A stretch of 64,000 bases of DNA from Lachnospiraceae bacterium (GTDB taxonomy: Bacteria; Bacillota; Clostridia; Lachnospirales; Lachnospiraceae). This document shows positions 27,943-37,493 of this stretch, one piece after another (position 1 is the stretch's first letter; each line of letters starts with the position of its first letter). Both the position numbers and the translations under genes were made by a program. The stretch is taken from assembly GCA_017940415.1 (NCBI GenBank), contig JAGAYR010000026.1, positions 62,001 through 126,000 of the forward strand, written 5' to 3'. The notes beneath the pieces were generated by a model that worked only from the letters and a program-made list of their open reading frames with translations, made no database searches and had not been told where the DNA came from.

Positions 27943-29346
27943 ATGGAAAAGACAATGGATAAGATCGTTACTCTTGCGAAAGGAAGAGGATTTATATATC
28001 CCGGTTCCGAGATTTACGGCGGACTTGCAAATACCTGGGATTACGGAAATCTTGGCGTTGAGCTCAAAAACAACGTTAAGAAAGCTTGGTGGACCAAGTT
28101 TGTACAGGAGTGCCCTCACAATGTAGGCGTTGACTGTGCAATCCTCATGAATCCTCAGACCTGGGTTGCTTCAGGACACCTTGCAGGATTCTCCGATCCT
28201 CTCATGGACTGTAAAGAGTGCCACGAGAGATTCCGTGCCGATAAAGTTATCGAGGATTTCTGTGCAGAGAACGGAATTACCCTCGAAAAGCCCATCGATG
28301 CTTTCTCACAGCAGGAGATGATGGATTTCATTAAGGAAAAGTCCATTCCCTGCCCTACCTGCGGAAAGCATAACTTCACCGATATCAGACAGTTCAACCT
28401 TATGTTCAAGACATTCCAGGGGGTTACCGAGGATGCCAAGAATACTGTATATCTTCGCCCCGAGACTGCTCAGGGTATTTTCGTAAACTTCAAGAATGTA
28501 CAGAGAACCTCCCGTAAGAAGGTTCCTTTCGGTATAGCTCAGGTCGGTAAGTCATTCCGTAACGAGATCACTCCCGGAAACTTCACCTTCCGTACCAGAG
28601 AGTTTGAGCAGATGGAACTTGAGTTCTTCTGCAAGCCCGGAACAGACCTTGAGTGGTTCAAGTATTGGAGAGGCTTCTGCCGTGACTGGCTCATTAGCCT
28701 CGGCATCAAAGAAGATGAGATGAGACTCAGAGATCACGATCCCGCTGAGCTTGCTTTCTATTCAAAGGGAACCACCGATATCGAGTTCCTTTTCCCTGCA
28801 CCTCTCAGATGGGGCGAGCTTTGGGGTATCGCTGACAGAACCGATTACGATCTCGGACGTCATCAGGAAGTATCCGGACAGGATCTTACCTATTTCGATG
28901 ATGAGACCAATGAAAGATACCTTCCTTATGTTATCGAGCCTTCACTCGGTGCAGACCGTGTTGTTCTCGCTTTCCTTTGCGCAGCTTATGATGAAGAGAA
29001 CATCGGAACCGAAGAGAATCCCGATATCAGAACAGTGCTTCATTTCCATCCCGCACTTGCTCCCGTTAAGATCGGTATCCTTCCTCTTTCCAAGAAACTT
29101 AATGAGGGCGCTGAGAAGATCTATGCTCAGCTTTCCAAGAAATATAACTGCGAATTCGATGACAGAGGAAATATCGGAAAGCGTTATCGCCGTCAGGATG
29201 AGATCGGTACTCCTTTCTGCATTACTTATGATTTCGATTCAGAGACCGATAACAAGGTAACCGTACGTTTCCGTGACACCATGGAGCAGGAGCGTATCGC
29301 TATTGATGAGCTCGACGCATTCTTCGCAGATAAGTTCATGTTCTAA
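27943..29346 (+). CDS. glyS: glycyl-tRNA synthetase, single-chain dimeric type
   Basis: A 467-residue class II synthetase that attaches glycine to tRNA-Gly. Recognisable are the N-terminal [18 protein letters not shown] segment, the zinc-region [11 protein letters not shown] and CPTCGKHNF, motif 2 FRNEITPG and the [13 protein letters not shown] strand, and motif 3 [10 protein letters not shown]. The start is MEKTMDK at 27943, ten bases after AAAGGA; an in-frame ATG at 27889 lies inside the inferred promoter. This single-chain enzyme, not the alpha-beta GlyQ/GlyS pair, is typical of part of the Firmicutes. Confidence 0.95.
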   Translation: MEKTMDKIVTLAKGRGFIYPGSEIYGGLANTWDYGNLGVELKNNVKKAWWTKFVQECPHNVGVDCAILMNPQTWVASGHLAGFSDPLMDCKECHERFRADKVIEDFCAENGITLEKPIDAFSQQEMMDFIKEKSIPCPTCGKHNFTDIRQFNLMFKTFQGVTEDAKNTVYLRPETAQGIFVNFKNVQRTSRKKVPFGIAQVGKSFRNEITPGNFTFRTREFEQMELEFFCKPGTDLEWFKYWRGFCRDWLISLGIKEDEMRLRDHDPAELAFYSKGTTDIEFLFPAPLRWGELWGIADRTDYDLGRHQEVSGQDLTYFDDETNERYLPYVIEPSLGADRVVLAFLCAAYDEENIGTEENPDIRTVLHFHPALAPVKIGILPLSKKLNEGAEKIYAQLSKKYNCEFDDRGNIGKRYRRQDEIGTPFCITYDFDSETDNKVTVRFRDTMEQERIAIDELDAFFADKFMF

Positions 29347-29364
29347 AAATGTATTCTTTTTAAT

Positions 29365-29456
29365 GAGTCAGTAGGGCGGTTCTTGCTGACTCATTTAATG
29401 TAAAATGACCTGATAAATATATGGACAGAGTCGGGAAGAACCGTCACCACCGACTC
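29365..29456. repeat. pair of GAGTCAG hairpin units between glyS and alaS
   Basis: Two units in opposite orientation: 29365-29392 (28 nt, GAGTCAGT...GCTGACTC) and 29428-29456 (29 nt, GAGTCGGG...CCGACTC). Reversed, the second reads GAGTCGGT..GACGGTTCTT..CGACTC, clearly related to the first. Each forms its own hairpin and they can also pair with each other. The arrangement repeats that at 14114-14423, here with only 35 bases between. Confidence 0.8.
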
Positions 29457-29470
29457 ACAGAGTAGAAGAG

Positions 29471-32125
29471 ATGAAAAAATTTACTTACAACGAATTAAGA
29501 AATGCATGGCTTAACTTTTATAAGGAGCGCGGACATGTAGATATTGGTGCGGTTTCACTGGTATCAGACGGATCCACCGGTGTTATGTTCAATGTAGCCG
29601 GAATGCAGCCCCTTATGCCTTACCTTCTCGGAGAGAAGCATCCCAAGGGAACCAGACTCTGCAATATTCAGGGCTGCGTAAGAACCAACGATATCGATTC
29701 CGTAGGAGATAAGAGCCATCTTACTTTCTTCGAGATGATGGGAAGCTGGAGCCTCGGAGATTACTTTAAGGAAGACAGATGCAAGTGGAGCTATGAGCTT
29801 CTCACCGAAGTTTTCGGATTTGATGCCGATCACCTTGCAGCTACCGTATTCGAAGGCGACGAGAATGCACCCAGAGACGAAGAAGGTGCTAAGTTCCGTG
29901 AGATTAGCGGATTCAAAAAAGAGAACATTTTCTTCCTTCCTGCCGAGGATAACTGGTGGGGACTTGAGTACGGCCCCTGCGGACCCGACTCCGAGATGTT
30001 CTTTATCGACGATACCAAGGCTCCCTGCGGACCTGATTGTAAGCCCGGATGCCACTGCGGAAGATACACCGAAGTAGGTAATGACGTATTCATGCAGTAT
30101 GAGAAGCATCATGACGGACATCTCACTCCTCTTAAGCAGAAGAATGTTGATACCGGCTGGGGACTTGAGAGAAACTTCGCATTCCTTAACGGAATCGATG
30201 ACGTATATAAGACCGAGCTTTTCGCATCCGTTATCGCTAAGATCGAAAGCTTAAGCGGCTATAAGTATGACGCAGAGGACAAGAATACCCGTTCCATGCG
30301 TATCGTAGCAGATCACCTTCGTACAGGTGTCATGCTCATCGGAGACGAAGCTAAGCTTCTCCCTGATAATACCGGTGCAGGATATATCCTCAGAAGACTT
30401 ATCCGCCGCGCAGTTCGTCACGGAAGATCACTCGGACTTAATGCCGATCAGCTTCTTTCCGTAGCAAGTATCTACATCGATGATATCTACAGCGAAGGCT
30501 ATCCTCTTCTTGTTAAGAACAAGGATTATATCCTCGGTGAACTTAAGAAAGAGATCAATCGTTTCGAAGCTACCATCGAGAACGGAATGGCTGAGTTTAA
30601 GAAGATCCTTGATAATGCAAAGAGTGCAGGCTCTAAGCAGATCGAGGGAAAAGATGCTTTCTATCTCTATGATACTTTCGGATTCCCTGTAGAGCTTACA
30701 CAGGAGCTTGCCGAGGAGGCAGGACTTCAGGTTGATGAAGCAGGATTTAAGGCTGCAATGGAAGAGCAGAAGGCTAAGGCAAGAGAGAACGCTAACTTCT
30801 CTGCTAAACTTACCAGCCCTGCAGTATATGATAAGCTTGATGAGAACCTTAAGAGTGAGTTCATCGGATATGACTGCCTTGAGGCTGAAGATTCAGTCGC
30901 AGCCATCGCAGGTGAGGAAGCACTCCTTGATTCACTTAAAGAAGGTCAGGAAGGAACCGTTATCACCGTTAAGACTCCTTTCTATGCAACCATGGGCGGC
31001 CAGAAAGGTGATACCGGAATTATAAAGACCGCTTCCGCAGAGTTCGAAGTAGAAGAAGCAGTTAAACTTCCCGGCGGACGTATCGGTCACATCGGAAAGG
31101 TTGTAAAGGGAACCCTTAACAAGGGCGATAAGGTAACTCTTTCCGTATGTAAGAAGAACAGAAATGCAACCTGTAAGAACCACACCGCAACCCACCTTCT
31201 CCAGAAGGCTCTTCAGGAGGTCCTCGGAGACGGCGTACATCAGAAGGGTTCATATCAGGATCCTCTCAGAACCCGTTTCGACTTCAGCTACGGACAGGCT
31301 ATGACTGCCGATCAGATCGCTAAGGTTGAAAAGATCGTTAATGAGAAGATTGCAGAAGATCTGGATGTTGTTACCAATGTAATGGGTATCGAAGAAGCTA
31401 AGGCTACAGGCGCTATGGCACTCTTCGGAGAAAAGTACGGAGATACCGTAAGAGTTGTCAATGTTGGTGACTGGTCCATCGAGCTCTGCGGTGGTACTCA
31501 CGTACAGAAGACCGGACAGATCTCATCTTTCAAGATTCTGTCAGAGAGCGGAGTTGCCGCAGGCGTAAGACGTATCGAGGCAGTGACTGCAGCAAATGTC
31601 ATTGCTTATTATGAAGAGCAGGCAGAGCTTCTCAAGGAAGCATCCAAGGCTGCAAAGACTTCACCCGAAATGCTGGCAAACAGAATTGCTCAGATGAACG
31701 ACGAGATCAAGGCTCTCAATTCCGAACTTGAATCACTCAAGAGCAAGGCTGCCAAGGATGCACTCGGTGATGTAACCGATCAGGTTGTTGAAGTCAAGGG
31801 CATTAAGCTTGTTGCAACATCCGTAAAGGGTGTTGATATGAACGGACTCAGAGATCTTGGAGATCAGACCAAGGCTAAACTCGGAGAAGGCGTAGTTGTT
31901 CTGTTTTCCGAGGCCGACGGCAAGGTTAATATCGTTGCCATGGCTACCGACGGAGCCGTTAAGGCAGGTGCCCATGCAGGAAACCTTATCAAAGTTCTTG
32001 CTCCCATGGTCGGAGGCGGCGGTGGCGGAAGACCTAACATGGCTCAGGCCGGCGGTAAAGATCCGTCCGGAATCGATAAGGCTGTATCTGAAGCAGCCAA
32101 GGTGCTTGAAGGACAAATTAACTGA
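29471..32125 (+). CDS. alaS: alanyl-tRNA synthetase
   Basis: An 884-residue class II synthetase for alanine. The aminoacylation core (FFEMMGSWSLGDYFKE, GWGLERN), the tRNA-recognition helices, the editing domain with its zinc-binding NHTATHLLQ and CGGTHVQKTG, and the Gly-rich C-Ala domain ending GGGGGGRPNMAQAGG are all in order and full length. The spacing from the start to the upstream hairpins is about 15 bases. No T-box leader is visible. Confidence 0.97.
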   Translation: MKKFTYNELRNAWLNFYKERGHVDIGAVSLVSDGSTGVMFNVAGMQPLMPYLLGEKHPKGTRLCNIQGCVRTNDIDSVGDKSHLTFFEMMGSWSLGDYFKEDRCKWSYELLTEVFGFDADHLAATVFEGDENAPRDEEGAKFREISGFKKENIFFLPAEDNWWGLEYGPCGPDSEMFFIDDTKAPCGPDCKPGCHCGRYTEVGNDVFMQYEKHHDGHLTPLKQKNVDTGWGLERNFAFLNGIDDVYKTELFASVIAKIESLSGYKYDAEDKNTRSMRIVADHLRTGVMLIGDEAKLLPDNTGAGYILRRLIRRAVRHGRSLGLNADQLLSVASIYIDDIYSEGYPLLVKNKDYILGELKKEINRFEATIENGMAEFKKILDNAKSAGSKQIEGKDAFYLYDTFGFPVELTQELAEEAGLQVDEAGFKAAMEEQKAKARENANFSAKLTSPAVYDKLDENLKSEFIGYDCLEAEDSVAAIAGEEALLDSLKEGQEGTVITVKTPFYATMGGQKGDTGIIKTASAEFEVEEAVKLPGGRIGHIGKVVKGTLNKGDKVTLSVCKKNRNATCKNHTATHLLQKALQEVLGDGVHQKGSYQDPLRTRFDFSYGQAMTADQIAKVEKIVNEKIAEDLDVVTNVMGIEEAKATGAMALFGEKYGDTVRVVNVGDWSIELCGGTHVQKTGQISSFKILSESGVAAGVRRIEAVTAANVIAYYEEQAELLKEASKAAKTSPEMLANRIAQMNDEIKALNSELESLKSKAAKDALGDVTDQVVEVKGIKLVATSVKGVDMNGLRDLGDQTKAKLGEGVVVLFSEADGKVNIVAMATDGAVKAGAHAGNLIKVLAPMVGGGGGGRPNMAQAGGKDPSGIDKAVSEAAKVLEGQIN

Positions 32126-32145
32126 TTATCAATGGAGGGGAATTG

Positions 32146-33252
32146 ATGGCGAACGCGTATTTAAATATTGTTAATTCATATGGTCTTAAATCATCCGGAA
32201 TAAACGCAATTGATGTTGTTTCCGGAGTTCCCGTAAGAGTTTGGAACAGTAACGGTACTGCGATTGCGACTGTCTTTGCATCCAGCAAAACATCCGCTGA
32301 GTCTGCATGTAACGTTCTTAAGAATGCCGCAAGTGCTGTTAAGCTGGCTAAACCCAGAAATAACGGAACTTCGATCACTTTTACATTCGGTAATTCATTT
32401 AAGGCTGTTGAACAGTATCAGCAGTTCAGGAACATAATTGCCAATAATGCCGCTTATTTCAACGTTGATCAGTGCCCTTACTGCAACATGAGCGGATGCG
32501 ATACCGTAGGTCTGTATAAAAACAATACAGCCATCAAGATGCACAGAGCATGCTATGAGAGAGAGAAGACGTCCCAGCTCACAAATCTCAACAGCTTTGA
32601 CGGCAATTTTGTAACCGGTATTCTGGCAGCGCTTGTATGTATGATCGTATGGGTATTCATTACAGCACTCATTCGTTATCATGCAAGTTACATCATTTAT
32701 CCTCTTTATTTCGGAATGCCTTTCGCTGTCGGATATGCTTTCAAATTCGGCAAAGGTCCCTATGGAACCGGCGGAACCATCTGCCATTTCCTGATAAGCC
32801 TTGTGGGTGTATTCCTGTATGTTTACCTGCTTGGATGCATGCTTGCAGCCGAATATTTCGAGATTTCTCTTTTTACCGCTATTCCTTATGTGAGCGATAT
32901 ATTTGAGATAATCGTTGAAGCAGAGATTTTGGGAGATATTGCACTTGAACTGATCCTGTTTATCGTAGGACTGGTAGCTGTGCTTGTTGTAAATCCCACT
33001 TCCAAGAAGCTGGCAGCCAAGAATATTGCAGACGGAGACAAACTTCTTGTTCCCATTGTTCCCGAGGGAGCAACCTTTGAGACATACAATCCCTTCGGAA
33101 GCACGGATACTCAGAACGCTTCTTCGGCTTATGACGCATATAACACCCAGACCACTTACGGTGACCAGAATGCCGCAAACACCACTAATGACTGGCGTGA
33201 TGTTTATGCTCAGAATTCCGATAATAACAACAATAATACCTTCGGAAATTAA
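32146..33252 (+). CDS. membrane protein with N-terminal CxxC domain
   Basis: A 368-residue protein. Residues 1-105 form a soluble domain rich in Ser, Asn and Ala; CPYCNMSGC with a later HRACYERE could bind zinc near residues 112-140. Four or so membrane segments follow (about 155-290), then a 75-residue tail rich in Asn, Thr and Gln ending in an Asn run. I chose the ATG at 32146, six bases after GGAGGGG; an in-frame TTG precedes it. It follows alaS by 20 bases. Family not recognised. Confidence 0.7.
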   Translation: MANAYLNIVNSYGLKSSGINAIDVVSGVPVRVWNSNGTAIATVFASSKTSAESACNVLKNAASAVKLAKPRNNGTSITFTFGNSFKAVEQYQQFRNIIANNAAYFNVDQCPYCNMSGCDTVGLYKNNTAIKMHRACYEREKTSQLTNLNSFDGNFVTGILAALVCMIVWVFITALIRYHASYIIYPLYFGMPFAVGYAFKFGKGPYGTGGTICHFLISLVGVFLYVYLLGCMLAAEYFEISLFTAIPYVSDIFEIIVEAEILGDIALELILFIVGLVAVLVVNPTSKKLAAKNIADGDKLLVPIVPEGATFETYNPFGSTDTQNASSAYDAYNTQTTYGDQNAANTTNDWRDVYAQNSDNNNNNTFGN

Positions 33253-33259
33253 AAAAGCC

Positions 33260-33289
33260 TTGACTTTTTGATATTCTGCAATATATACT
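33260..33289 (+). promoter_or_regulatory. promoter of rpsU
   Basis: TTGACT (33260-33265), an 18-base spacer and TATACT (33284-33289) stand 80 bases before rpsU. Both boxes match the sigma-A consensus at five of six positions. Confidence 0.6.
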
Positions 33290-33368
33290 TTCAAAGTACG
33301 CGTTTAGCGTAAAATAAATTTTTAGAATAACCCTGCAGTACAAAGGGACTGAAGGGAGGTAAGAGAAA

Positions 33369-33545
33369 ATGTCATCAGTACAGGTTAAAGAGAACGAATC
33401 ACTTGACAGCGCTCTTCGCCGCTTCAAGAGAAGCTGCGCAAAGGCAGGCATCCAGCAGGAGATCCGTAAGCGTGAGCATTACGAGAAGCCTTCTGTAAAG
33501 CGTAAGAAGAAGTCTGAAGCTGCAAGAAAGCGCAAGTATAACTAA
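33369..33545 (+). CDS. rpsU: 30S ribosomal protein S21
   Basis: A 58-residue, highly basic protein starting [20 protein letters not shown] and ending ARKRKYN, with the S21 signature [18 protein letters not shown]21 is a small-subunit protein near the anti-Shine-Dalgarno region. A GGGAGGTAAGAG site precedes the ATG, and a strong terminator follows at 33555. The gene has its own promoter and appears monocistronic. Confidence 0.96.
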   Translation: MSSVQVKENESLDSALRRFKRSCAKAGIQQEIRKREHYEKPSVKRKKKSEAARKRKYN

Positions 33546-33554
33546 GTTCCGATG

Positions 33555-33588
33555 AGGCCCCTGACACAAAACGGGGGCCTTTTTTTAT
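33555..33588 (+). terminator. rho-independent terminator of rpsU
   Basis: AGGCCCC (33555-33561) pairs with GGGGCCT (33574-33580) around a 12-base loop, followed by a run of seven T. Confidence 0.9.
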
Positions 33589-33609
33589 CTCAGACAGTAA
33601 GGAGAGACC

Positions 33610-34509
33610 TTGGATATCCTGATATGGTTTTTGATCTCTGTTATCATATTTTTTATCTGGGTCATCGTGTTTGACACGAGCAGATTTACTCTCTCTTCGT
33701 ATGAATTCGAAAGTGAAAAGATCAAAAAGAACGTCAGAGTCGTCTTTTTGAGTGACCTTCACTGCAAGATGTATGGAGAGGGCGGTACTTTTTTGCTCGA
33801 AAAGATAAAGGAGTTGAATCCTCATCTTGTTCTGATCGGCGGTGATATGATCACGGCTTATCCGGGCAGAAGGACCGATAAGGTGGAAGCTTTCTTAAAA
33901 GAACTGAACAAGTCTTTTCCCATGGTTTATGCCTTCGGAAATCACGAGCTCAGGTTAAAACTTTATCCCGATACCTATGGGGGTACCTGGGATAAATACA
34001 CGAAATCTCTTTCGGAAGCCGGAATAACCATCACGGAAAACGGAGTGTTTTCATTGGAAGATACCGGACTTAATGTGATCTCTTTTTCGGCAGACCGGAA
34101 ATATTATAAAAGAATGAAGGATACAACAATGGATCCTTCATATATAGAAGAGACTGTCGGAAAGCCCGATCCGGCTTCTTACAACATAATGCTTGCCCAT
34201 AATCCGATTTATTCGGAGGTTTATGCCGAATATGGTGCGGATATTACATTGTGCGGACATTTGCACGGGGGGCTCGTCAGAATCCCTGTTCCCGTGAGCC
34301 GCAAGAAGATCGAAGAGGGCGCCCATGTAATGCGCGGCGTGTTTTCTCCGAAGCTTTCTCTTTTCCCTAAATATGATGCGGGGAAGTTTGATATAAAAGG
34401 GCATCATGTCATCATTTCCAGAGGACTGGGCACCCATTCTATTCCCGTCAGGGTCTTTAACCCCGGGGAATTGGTAGTAATTGATTTAAAACCCACAGGT
34501 GGAGTATAA
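33610..34509 (+). CDS. membrane-linked metallophosphoesterase (YkuE-like)
   Basis: A 299-residue calcineurin-like phosphoesterase. An N-terminal membrane helix (residues 1-20) is followed by all dimetal motifs: SDLHC, GGDMIT, GNHE, LAHNP and GHLHGG. Relatives include Bacillus YkuE and UDP-diacylglucosamine hydrolase types; the substrate here is unknown. The start is a TTG preceded by AAGGAGAG. It is followed 12 bases later by scpA, so the three genes are probably one transcript. Confidence 0.88.
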   Translation: MDILIWFLISVIIFFIWVIVFDTSRFTLSSYEFESEKIKKNVRVVFLSDLHCKMYGEGGTFLLEKIKELNPHLVLIGGDMITAYPGRRTDKVEAFLKELNKSFPMVYAFGNHELRLKLYPDTYGGTWDKYTKSLSEAGITITENGVFSLEDTGLNVISFSADRKYYKRMKDTTMDPSYIEETVGKPDPASYNIMLAHNPIYSEVYAEYGADITLCGHLHGGLVRIPVPVSRKKIEEGAHVMRGVFSPKLSLFPKYDAGKFDIKGHHVIISRGLGTHSIPVRVFNPGELVVIDLKPTGGV

Positions 34510-34521
34510 TCTGAAACTGTT

Positions 34522-35325
34522 ATGGCTATACCTGTTAAGCTTCAGGTGTTCGAGGGGCCTCTTGACCTGCTCCTTCATCTGATCGAGAAAAATAAAATAG
34601 ATATTTACGATATTCCCATCGTTGAGATAACGGCTCAGTATCTTGAGTACATCAAACAGATGAAGGAAGAGAACATGGATATCTGCAGCGAGTTCCTCGT
34701 TATGGCTGCGACTCTTCTCGATATCAAGTGCAAGATGCTGCTTCCCGTGGAGGAGAATGATGAGGGTGAGCCTGAAGATCCCAGAGCGGAACTTGTTCAG
34801 CAGCTCCTCGAATATAAGATGGCGCGTCAGCTGTCCATGGAACTTAAGGACAGACAGATGACCGCAGCGCAGGTTCTTTTCAGGACCAAGAAGATTCTCC
34901 CCGATGAGGTCAAAGATTACGAAGCTCCGGTAGATTATGATGAGCTTCGCGGAGATATGACTCTTCCCAAGCTTCATGAGATATTCAAAGCAATGCTCAT
35001 GAGACAGGAAGACAGGATCGATCCCATCAGAAGCCGTTACGGTAACATTGAAAAAGATGAGATCGATATGGATGCCAAGACCCTTTTCGTCAAGGCTTTT
35101 GCAATGGAGCACAAGACTTTCTCTTTCAGGAAACTCCTTGAAAAACAGAGAAGCCGTGCCGAGCTCATAGTCACTTTCCTTATCGTGCTCGAGCTGATGA
35201 AGAGCGGAGATATATCCGTTTTTCAGGAAACCATTGACGATGATATTTTGATCACCTCCAATCTGGCAGATAAGCCCGTGGAAGAGGTGCATGCAGAAGA
35301 AGTTAGTGAAGGAATTGAAAACTGA
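34522..35325 (+). CDS. scpA: segregation and condensation protein A
   Basis: A 267-residue kleisin that joins SMC and ScpB in the bacterial condensin, needed for chromosome segregation. The N-terminal VFEGPLDLLLHLIEKNKIDIYDIPI is the family signature and the C-terminal winged helix (VTFLIVLELMKSGDISVFQE) is intact. It overlaps scpB by one base. Full length for the family. Confidence 0.95.
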   Translation: MAIPVKLQVFEGPLDLLLHLIEKNKIDIYDIPIVEITAQYLEYIKQMKEENMDICSEFLVMAATLLDIKCKMLLPVEENDEGEPEDPRAELVQQLLEYKMARQLSMELKDRQMTAAQVLFRTKKILPDEVKDYEAPVDYDELRGDMTLPKLHEIFKAMLMRQEDRIDPIRSRYGNIEKDEIDMDAKTLFVKAFAMEHKTFSFRKLLEKQRSRAELIVTFLIVLELMKSGDISVFQETIDDDILITSNLADKPVEEVHAEEVSEGIEN

Positions 35326-35894
35326 TGGAATTAACTGCGATTGAAAGTGCAATAGAAAGTATTCTTTTTGCTCTCGGAGAGTCGGTTGAGATCAAAAAGC
35401 TTGCCGACGTTCTGGAGATAACCGAGGGCGAAGTAAACGATGCATTGGATGAGCTCGTCGTTAAGTATGAGAATCCTGCCTGCGGAGTTCAGCTGGTCAA
35501 ACTTGAGGATTCCGTACAGCTCTGTACCAAGCCTGATAATTACGATTATCTCATCAAAGTAACCAAGTCTAAGCCCAGATTTACTCTTTCGGACACTGTG
35601 CTTGAGACCCTTTCCATTATTGCCTACAAGCAGCCCGTTACCAGAATTGAGATTGAGAAGATCCGTGGTGTATCCTGCGAGCATGCCGTAAATAAACTGC
35701 TTGAGTATGATCTGATCAAAGAGTTCGGCAGACTGGATGCTCCCGGAAAGCCCATTCTTTTCGGTACCACAGAGAACTTCCTCAGATGCTTCGGAGTAAC
35801 CTCCATAAGCGATCTTCCCCAGATAACACCCGATCAGGTGGAAGAGTATAAGAAAGAAGCGGAAGCTGAAATAAGCGTTAAACTTGATATTTGA
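35325..35894 (+). CDS. scpB: segregation and condensation protein B
   Basis: A 189-residue ScpB, the winged-helix dimer that binds ScpA in the SMC complex. AIESILFALGESVEIKKLA and the second winged helix (TLSIIAYKQPVTRIEIEKIRGVSCEHAVNKLLE) are diagnostic. TGATG overlap with scpA suggests translational coupling. A terminator follows directly. Confidence 0.95.
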   Translation: MELTAIESAIESILFALGESVEIKKLADVLEITEGEVNDALDELVVKYENPACGVQLVKLEDSVQLCTKPDNYDYLIKVTKSKPRFTLSDTVLETLSIIAYKQPVTRIEIEKIRGVSCEHAVNKLLEYDLIKEFGRLDAPGKPILFGTTENFLRCFGVTSISDLPQITPDQVEEYKKEAEAEISVKLDI

Positions 35895-35899
35895 TAAGC

Positions 35900-35932
35900 A
35901 CCCCGACGGTATATCCGCCGGGGTATTATTTT
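35900..35932 (+). terminator. terminator after scpB
   Basis: ACCCCGACGG and CCGCCGGGGT form a G+C-rich stem around TATAT, followed by ATTATTTT. It ends the metallophosphoesterase-scpA-scpB unit. Confidence 0.8.
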
Positions 35933-36084
35933 GTCCTTAAACTATACAAAATGAACAAGATTTGACTGCTATTTTCACTTTCAAAAAAACTGCCCGTATG
36001 ATATAGTGGTTAAGATTGAAAAAATGGGGAAAAATCGGTTTTTCTCCTTTAAATCAAAATATATAAGAATTCGGAGGAAACAAC

Positions 36085-37479
36085 ATGAGTGGTACTTCAA
36101 AAGCGCTCGGGCGTATCGCATCGCTTCTTGACGATTCGAGCTTTGCCGAGATCGGAGCACTCGTAACCGCAAGATCAACGGATCTCAATACCGATCCCAA
36201 AGCACTTGCGTCAGACGGATGTGTGACCGGATACGGCACAGTCGGAGGAAGGTGTGTATATGTCTACAGCCAGGATGCATCAGTCCTCGGAGGCAGCATC
36301 GGCGAAATGCATGCACGCAAGATCGTAAATCTCTATGACATGGCTATCAGAACAGGATCGCCTGTCATCGGAATCATCGATTGCGCAGGTATGAGATTAG
36401 AGGAGGGAAGTGATGCGCTTTACGCATTCGGCCGTATCTACGGCAAGATGACCAAGGCATCCGGTCTTATCCCTCAGATCACTGCCGTAGTAGGAAACTG
36501 CGGAGGCGGTGCCGGACTTTTCTCCGGACTTTCTGATTTTACATTTATCTCAGGTGACGGAAAGCTTTTCGTAAATGCTCCCGACACCATCACAGGCAAC
36601 TATACTGCCAAGAACGATACCGCAAGCGGAAAATATCAGTCAGAGGTTACCGGTAATGCACAGTTTTGCGCTACCGAAGCAGACCTCTTTGCAGCTGTTA
36701 GACAGCTTGTTTCCGTTCTTCCTTCGAATAACGAGACTTCCAACGATGATCTTGAAGGAACCTGCACTGATGATCTCAACAGAGCACTTGCAGTTACCGA
36801 TGCTTCATCCGCTGCAGCTCTTATCGAGAATCTCGGCGATGCAGGATCTTATATTGAGATAAGACCTGCATATGAGCCTTCAATCATTACCGCATTTATT
36901 AAACTTGACGGAGTTCTTACCGGTGTTGTAGCTAACAACGGTTTCAAGTTTGAAGGTGAGAAGGCAGTTAAGATCGATAACGTTCTTACTGCAAAGGGAT
37001 GCGACAAGGCAGCAGACTTTATCAAGTTCTGCGATGCTTTCGATATTCAGGTTCTTACTCTTACCAATGTTAAGGGATTTGAAACTTCAGAGTGCAATGA
37101 GAAGAGAATCGTAAGAAGTGCTGCAGGTCTTGCAGGCGTGCTCGCTTCTTCAACTGTTCCCAAGGTTAACGTTATTACCGGCGATGCCATCGGCAACGCT
37201 GCAAACATCATGAACTCCAAGGCACTCGGAGCAGACATGACCATCGCTTGGTCATCTGCCAAGGTTGGAATCATGGAGAGCAAACTTGCTGCTCAGATCA
37301 CCGGAGCTAAGGCTTCCGATATCGACGCAGGAATGAACGGTGCAGCAGATGCCGCACGCCGCGGATATGTAGATCAGGTTATCTCAGCTGCAGATACTCG
37401 TAAGTATGTTATCGCTGCATTTGAGATGCTCTATTCCAAGAACGGAAGTGAAATCTTTAAGAAGCACACATCCATTTAA
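36085..37479 (+). CDS. acyl-CoA carboxyltransferase (MmdA/12S-like)
   Basis: A 464-residue crotonase-fold carboxyltransferase with two halves. The N-half has GCVTGYGTVGGR, a SQDASVLGGSIGEMHARKI stretch and the oxyanion GGGAGLFSGLSDF; the C-half has KLDGVLTGVVANN and a GDAIGNAANIMNSKALGAD segment. It matches MmdA, the alpha subunit of methylmalonyl-CoA decarboxylase, and the 12S subunit of transcarboxylase, though it is about 50 residues shorter. It would transfer CO2 between an acyl-CoA and biotin on the carrier encoded at 38341. A GGAGG site fits the ATG. First gene of a five-gene operon. Confidence 0.85.
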   Translation: MSGTSKALGRIASLLDDSSFAEIGALVTARSTDLNTDPKALASDGCVTGYGTVGGRCVYVYSQDASVLGGSIGEMHARKIVNLYDMAIRTGSPVIGIIDCAGMRLEEGSDALYAFGRIYGKMTKASGLIPQITAVVGNCGGGAGLFSGLSDFTFISGDGKLFVNAPDTITGNYTAKNDTASGKYQSEVTGNAQFCATEADLFAAVRQLVSVLPSNNETSNDDLEGTCTDDLNRALAVTDASSAAALIENLGDAGSYIEIRPAYEPSIITAFIKLDGVLTGVVANNGFKFEGEKAVKIDNVLTAKGCDKAADFIKFCDAFDIQVLTLTNVKGFETSECNEKRIVRSAAGLAGVLASSTVPKVNVITGDAIGNAANIMNSKALGADMTIAWSSAKVGIMESKLAAQITGAKASDIDAGMNGAADAARRGYVDQVISAADTRKYVIAAFEMLYSKNGSEIFKKHTSI

Positions 37480-37493
37480 GCGAGGACAGATAC

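Noticed and set aside
27860..29470. Possible T-box riboswitches before glyS and alaS
   Set aside because: The leaders are short or filled with GAGTCAG hairpins, and no T-box TGGNACCGCG motif is seen.
33062..33250. Asn/Thr/Gln-rich tail as a prion-like or translocated-effector signal
   Set aside because: Low-complexity composition alone does not support such a claim.
32395..33294. Minus-strand ORF of 299 residues opposite the CxxC membrane protein
   Set aside because: The plus-strand gene has a strong GGAGGGG site and membrane helices; the reverse frame has neither.
35962..36002. TTGACT with TATGAT before the decarboxylase operon
   Set aside because: The spacing is about 29 bases, too long for a standard promoter; other -35 candidates are weak.
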